DNA of 64,000 nucleotides from Cristatella mucedo (Eukaryota; Bryozoa; Phylactolaemata; Cristatellidae): NCBI GenBank assembly GCA_009760855.2, contig WPIO01000099.1, positions 1,470,926 to 1,534,925 of the forward strand, read 5' to 3'. Shown piece by piece: positions 58,900 to 64,000 of this stretch (position 1 is its first letter; each line of letters starts with the position of its first letter). The notes under the pieces were generated by a model. It saw only the letters and a program-made list of their open reading frames with translations, ran no database searches and was not told where the DNA came from. The position numbers and the translations under genes were made by a program.

Positions 58900-59335
58900 G
58901 CAAGTCGGCGATAAATGGTGGCAAGTGGCAACTCCGACGCTCACGACAGACACTTTTAAATTAAATAACGACTAACCAAAGAGAATGTCTATCTAGGTTC
59001 TTCTCATTTGCCACTGCGCTCGAGCCGATGACCGAGGCCGTATAGATGAGCACCCTGACCTCGGCAATTGAAGGCGAGCACGCAAATCCCTGCACCAGAG
59101 CCGTCCACAATTTCGCCGTAAAAATACTACTTTTCAAAAGTTCCAAGGGTTGCAGATGGCTGCGTCACGTTCATGGATAAAACCCGCATTTCAAAATTAT
59201 CTGAGTAAATAAAGCACACGTCTACGTATATCTGCAGGCGCCTGGCTATCTGATAGAAATAGCAAGTAAAAGAGTCTTTTAATAGTCCTAGCACCGTGGC
59301 TTTCCGGGGTAGATGGCTAACCGACCAAAGAGCTA
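58900..59335 (-). repeat. dispersed inverted repeat U, copy 2, with LINE remnant
   Basis: Inverted match to 24,560-24,990. 58,900-58,955 is the antisense LINE remnant (GTCGGCGATAAATGGTGGCAAG) that also adjoins copy 1. Confidence 0.7.
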
Positions 59336-59421
59336 AAGACGAATTTTTATCAGATACTTAGTAGCGAATGCTCACATAAAACCTGATTTTATCTTAATAA
59401 TACGATATAAATTTCAGAAAA

Positions 59422-59984
59422 ATGAAGACTATCGCTTTTCGTCATCATTGGCCGTACTAATGATCAGCCTGGTAAAGTCTGCGGTGAAGTTAAAGTCAGC
59501 ACAGGTTTGAACTTAAAACACGTTTGACTCTGACACTAGGATATTTTGCTTAGCTTGTAGTAAGCTACGTGGGCTATCAAAATATCAATAACTTACCGAA
59601 CCAAAAAACAAAAGCATTCAAGTTATTTTTCCATTTCAATTTCAATAGTTTGGTCAGCTCAGAGCAGTACTTAGTTTTGTATGACATTCCTTATTTACAG
59701 AGTTTTGAGGAAACAACTGACCTGAGAGCCCAAGAGCGGCTTGCTGAAATGGTAATAGGCTTTAGAGGATAAACTTACATCGAACGCGAGATCAGCTGCA
59801 ACCTCCCCGCTGCAGCTCTTCCCTTTTACACGTTCGTGTGCGATGTTTACTTGGTGATTAATACTTAGGTTCCATCACTTCTCACTTTTCAGAATACGAT
59901 GAAAAACGAGAAGAGGTCTTGGAATAAAGATTCGGAAGATCCATCAAATGGGCTCCTTAACGTTTGCCTGCGGCATTGTTTTAA
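59422..59984 (+). pseudogene. secreted-peptide precursor, family member 4 (indel-disrupted)
   Basis: All three exons of the 48-kb gene are recognisable at 59,422-59,483, 59,701-59,767 and 59,893-59,984. Exon 1 has two extra T residues, exon 2 has several inserted bases, and exon 3 has extra A, T and other bases before the Lys-Arg codons and within the mature-peptide region. The donors are also altered (GTGAAG and GATAAA where the 48-kb gene has GTAAGT and GTAAAC). As written it cannot make the peptide. The same indel density continues for 4 kb of non-coding DNA, so sequencing or assembly error on a real second copy is at least as likely as decay. I give no corrected reading. Confidence 0.7.
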
Positions 59985-61499
59985 ACACCATAGAGGTGAC
60001 GATACGTTCCAATCCACCGGCAATGAGTTACATTACTATCATACAAAGAAACTGGCGTTCAGAGGACGGCGGAAATTATTGCTTTTCGTCATATCGAAAC
60101 TATCCAATGCTACATTTTTTGATTATACGAGGTAACAAAATCTATAGAAATAAACAAACACCCAGTTGGACTCCACTGTTTAGAAGATGGCCGATTCCCG
60201 ATATGAAATGCCTTGACTGCAATGCGTTTCAGCGTCGAGAAACCCTCTGAGTTACCTTGTTTAATGCAGAGGTGTAGAAATTTTCTTGGGCAGCTAATTG
60301 CAACATTCTTTTAGATCACCGCAACTTTTACTACACACGGTGACGTCTTAATCCCGCCTTTAGAGGATACCTATCACTAAGATCGGGCTAGTAAAATATA
60401 CACTCACACCCGCACACACACACATAGAATAATACACACATAGATATATTGTATATGTAGGTGTGAATGAAATAGTCATATTTCTAACCTTGATAATGAG
60501 CTAAATCGTCGTTCTAAGTGGGCAGATTAGCCTCCCTGGAAAAAAAATATACTCACCTGAGGAGAAGTCCGGGGCTCCCGTTTTGTTCGGCTCTTTTTAT
60601 ACTTCCTACTCTTCTGCTGCACGCTCAGCCAAAGCTTTAACCAAGGCATTTAAGGAAACATAAAGAAATACAAACACACTTAACTGTCACTTTAAGAGGG
60701 CAGCTGAAACCTGATCTGCAAATGTCAGGTGTTGTAGAGCTCAAGGCTAATCCTACGGTGTTCCACCGGGGAACGCATCCGTTCGTTCACGCTGAACGCA
60801 GCACTTAACTTTCAGATGGCCACCATCTGTCTCTGTTGCTACTGCGGCTGATTGTACGGCAGTCGGGCATTGACACTAAACTCTTGAGGTGAGAATGAGC
60901 TAAGCGTGTCGAGACAAAGTTAGGATATCAGAACTAGAGCTGGCAACGCAGATGGCAGTTTTTCCGCCACACCGAGTAGGCTCTCAGCTCGTTGCCCCCC
61001 AAGCATAGGCGCCTGGTGCTTTTGTCACGTTATTTGGCATAATCCGCGCGATCTTTAGCAACCACAAAAACAACATATATGAGTGTAATTCGAACGAGGA
61101 CTAGCGAGGCATAGTAAGGTTATGGAACGATCATATCTAATAAGCAGGTCTATACCCTGGTAATGTATCTCTAGCCATCGCCCGCCCGTGGGGGTGCAGT
61201 GCAGCATGGTGCTAGCTTAAGTGCCAGCTCCGAAGGGAGGTGAGCATTTAGATGTCCTTAGGCGGTAATTTCGTAGGACAGCTACGGTCCCAAAAAACAA
61301 GCGGAATAACGCTCCAGACCGGTCTTAGCTGCAAAGGGATGCCGCAGGCAACTGTTTGCAGGCAAACCGGTTTTTTTCGGAAGAGAATTCGGAACACGAC
61401 GAGAAGGGAAACTTCAGAATGGCTTGATGAAAAGAGGCTAGGCATCCCACCAATTCGCTCTTATTACTGTCGTTTATATCTATGCCTCTGAAATAACCA

Positions 61500-61815
61500 T
61501 AAATGATTTGAAGACCGCGACAATCGTTGTGCTCGCTAAAAGCATGTACCTCACATCACAACTGACATAAGAGACATCCCTTGACTTGAGGATTCTTATC
61601 ACAGTGAGCAAAACTATGCCATTCTGTTTGCTCAGTGGTTCTTGACATCTCCCTGCTGATAGTACGTGTGAGGACTGTGTCACATTGACTAGGCATTTAA
61701 TTACTGGCAGGGCATTGGCCACTACCAATCGGTCACTTCCATTGCCGCATATGTAACTTGCCAGAAGAGATTCCATCCCTGAGGAACCGACTATGTCTAA
61801 TTCTTTGTTGCTATC
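61500..61815 (+). mobile_element. LINE C-terminal and 3' end, degraded (copy of 50,065-50,400)
   Basis: AAGAGACATCCCTTGACTTGAGG and CCAGAAGAGATTCCATCCCTGAGG correspond to the clean copy. The minus-strand frame 62,112-61,480 across it is incidental. Confidence 0.65.
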
Positions 61816-62814
61816 ATTCACGTTTTTCAAACCTGGGTGCAAATCTGACTCGCTTAAAGTGCATAGCATCTGCACCGTATTATTTGTATTTTTTAAATGA
61901 GTTATAGTATCTTGATTGATTAATAATAGAATCTCTCTCCATCTGCCGTAGTCCAACAGAGTTTGATTCCATATGTTGGAAGGCCCATCATCAAGAATCG
62001 CATCAGAGGCATCACCCTTCCCCTGGGAGGTTTTAGCTCTCATATATGCCCATGCATCACAAAGCAAGGCTGATTTAACAACGAACCCTGCTACTAGTAT
62101 GCAAAAGCACAATATAGGTAACCATGGACATTGGGTAAAGCGGGCTTGAGAAAGTGCCTTTAACCCACACCATTTGAGTATATGACTCTATTTCCGAGCA
62201 ACAAAAATGTAACCACCAAATGGGATAGAAAAATATTTATAAGGAAACCACCTACTCTTGGTGCTAGTCATGACTAAATATTATCTACTATGATCAATGA
62301 TGTATTATTAGCCCGGAAAATCCAAAGACGAGTTGAGACGCTCTAGGGCGGTTGCCCAAACCCTTTCAAGAGAAAGGCCGAAATGGCATTAGCTCACTAG
62401 CGGCTATGCTTATCATAAGCTGGTCCCGAAAATTTATGCAATCGCACAACCTGAAAAGCACGACGCAACCGTTCAGTGGAATCAGAAAGTGTGTAGTAAA
62501 ATTTCATTTATGACAGGGAAATAGTGCCACACTCACTCCTCGCAGAGGTTGACTTAAACAGTACTTTTGCGAAGCTCGAGGGCCGGAAAGCAAGGTGCAC
62601 ATCTGCAGCTTCCTGTAATCGGCAGGGCCTATTCAGATTATTTCCATGTTGTTTTCACAACCCCGCATTGAGTAGTTATGGGGTGTTATGTAAAAGGGCG
62701 TTGTGTAAACAAGCAACACCGACGGCGGGCGTCAGTTTTGGGTCCCGGATTAGGCAGGGTGATTGGAGGTAAAGGGAGTGAGGGCAAACCGTGATATTGG
62801 TTAAAATAGTGGTG

Positions 62815-63010
62815 GAGCCGTGATGGCCACCACTCGGGTAAGGTGGTCGGCTGTTCACGACCTGCTAGTTCCGCCGTGGGTTCGATTGCTGCAGTGGGCG
62901 AGCCTGTATTCGCCACGCAAGCGGTTGTTGATTTTAAGCCGTAAAGGACTCTTCTGGCGCTATACAAAACGAGGGGCGGTGTAATAGCAGCTAGGATATA
63001 AATTAATTAA
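62815..63010 (+). mobile_element. tRNA-headed SINE (copy of 51,290-51,478), indel-rich
   Basis: GCCGTGATGGCCACCACTCGGGTAAGGTGG, B-box-like GGGTTCGATTGCTG and TAAGCCGTAAAGGA are present with scattered insertions. Confidence 0.7.
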
Positions 63011-63754
63011 TCAAATCTAGAAAATGACTCTTACAGTCATTTCACGCTTTATTGGGGAGGAAACGTCGTGTTAGGACACATAACAGCAGGTTGCAACTAC
63101 AACTATTAAGGGCATGGAACATGGAAGAAGCTATGGGGTTTTGCCAGGGACGTTTTGCATTGGGAGTGGGCCGGCGATTACTGGCCTGTAGCACAGGTAG
63201 GTCCAGTAATAGGTGCCGACGAATAGCGTTTTCTTGGGCCCGTTCCGAAGAGTTCCCTTACACTTGGGAGATCCTTGAGAAACCAATAGCAAAACTCTAA
63301 CAAACTAAATTTACCTGATTGAATTACTTTAAGATTTAACTGACTTTAAAATGGCTTTTCTAGATCACGTTAGGGCAGTAGAAAGTTCATCGAAAATATA
63401 AAAGTCATTTGGCTAAGAATTCGGCGGGAAGTTACTGGTGCTCTACGTGGTCGGTTTTAAGTCTGCACTTCAAGCAGTCAAGTTCAAACCCTAGGACATG
63501 CCTTGCAAGAAGAGAGCTAAGTGTGTGTGATGTGGGTCGCTGAAAAAGAGAACTGTAAAAAGGGAGGCACACTCTAATCAGTACAACGATTGAGAGGCTC
63601 GCCCGGTGCCAAAGTGGCAGTTTCTCGAGTAATCGGTAGGCTCTCACCAATTACTAGCATATACCAGATTTTAGATCACGTTTCATTAGTAACGAGGTAT
63701 AAAAAGTACAGAAAACTGTTTTAGACAGTAGAAAATTTTTATTTATTACAGGCT

Positions 63755-63995
63755 GAGACTCACAGATACATACTATGGTTGTACTAAATCGTATATTCAT
63801 TAGCATATCAATCACCACAGAAGTTAGTAAAATCCTTCATGTAGCTGGAAAAGGAAAATACGAGCGTTCTGGTGCTTCAAAACGAAAATTATTCGTCGCA
63901 ATACGCAAGATTTGAATTACATTAATTAACCATTTATTTATACATCGGGAAAAAGAAATACCATGATTAGTCTACTAATTCAGGTTAAAGCTTTC
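63755..63995 (+). repeat. dispersed repeat R, copy 3 (window edge)
   Basis: GACTCACAGATACATACTATGG and CGAGCGTTCTGGTGCTTC match copies 1 and 2. Truncated by the window end. Confidence 0.7.
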
Positions 63996-64000
63996 TTGAA

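Larger units (their letters stand above)
59343..64000 (+). repeat. 4.65-kb duplicated segment, copy 2 (indel-rich)
   Basis: Collinear with 48,078-52,410 but with frequent 1-2 base insertions, often in or next to homopolymers. It contains a disrupted peptide gene, the LINE tail at about 61,500-61,815, a SINE at about 62,815-63,010 and repeat R at 63,755-63,995. It runs off the window. Confidence 0.85.

Noticed and set aside
61480-62112. 210-codon minus-strand open frame
   Set aside because: Lies antisense over a degraded LINE tail in the indel-rich copy; the clean counterpart around 50.1-50.6 kb does not keep it.

Overview
This window is from an animal (metazoan) nuclear genome, almost certainly a non-vertebrate; I cannot fix the phylum. 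The evidence is GT-AG introns, a multi-exon secreted-peptide gene family, a seven-transmembrane receptor gene, many 5'-truncated CR1/L2-like non-LTR retrotransposon (LINE) copies with (ATT)n tails, a tRNA-headed SINE family, and long TG/CA, TA and CT microsatellites. No rRNA, tRNA or CRISPR locus was seen. Most of the 64 kb is repeat-derived, and most open frames are LINE relics or microsatellite translations.

The most interesting content is a family of small three-exon genes with one architecture: a 60-nt signal-peptide exon, a phase-0 intron, a 64-nt acidic propiece exon, a phase-1 intron, then a last exon holding a basic processing site and a C-terminal peptide. Members are at 10,268-10,826 (+), 22,464-23,021 (-), 48,156-48,689 (+) and 59,422-59,984 (+). 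Signal and propiece are recognisably related, while the C-terminal peptides are largely unrelated. This is the pattern of secreted antimicrobial or venom-type peptide families. Only the 48-kb member looks intact. The 10-kb member has ACG where ATG is expected, the 22-kb member has a broken splice donor, and the 59-kb copy carries many 1-2 base indels.

A second unusual block is an AT-rich, phage- or dsDNA-virus-like insertion at 53.6-56.4 kb. It holds a broken HNH-AP2-type endonuclease and a broken tail-fibre-like gene, and is split by an antisense LINE. The other credible host gene is a class-A-like GPCR on the minus strand at 31.2-32.3 kb, complete apart from two frame breaks at homopolymers.

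Layout: 0-9.1 kb LINE fragments, a CTG-rich tract and a SINE; 9.7-11.5 kb first peptide gene; 11.2-21 kb LINE fragments and an inverted repeat; 21.7-23.2 kb TA tract and second peptide gene; 23.2-30 kb LINE fragments of two families; 30.5-32.4 kb TA/TG microsatellite and GPCR; 34-46 kb LINE fragments, microsatellites and a recently duplicated 1.4-kb block (40.2 and 56.4 kb); 46.4-47.8 kb GC-richer block of unknown nature; 48.1-52.5 kb third peptide gene in a 4.3-kb segment repeated at 59.3-64 kb; 53-56.4 kb virus-like block; 56.4-59.3 kb composite repeat. The final 4.6 kb looks like error-rich sequence of a duplicated or allelic copy, so its breaks should not be over-read.
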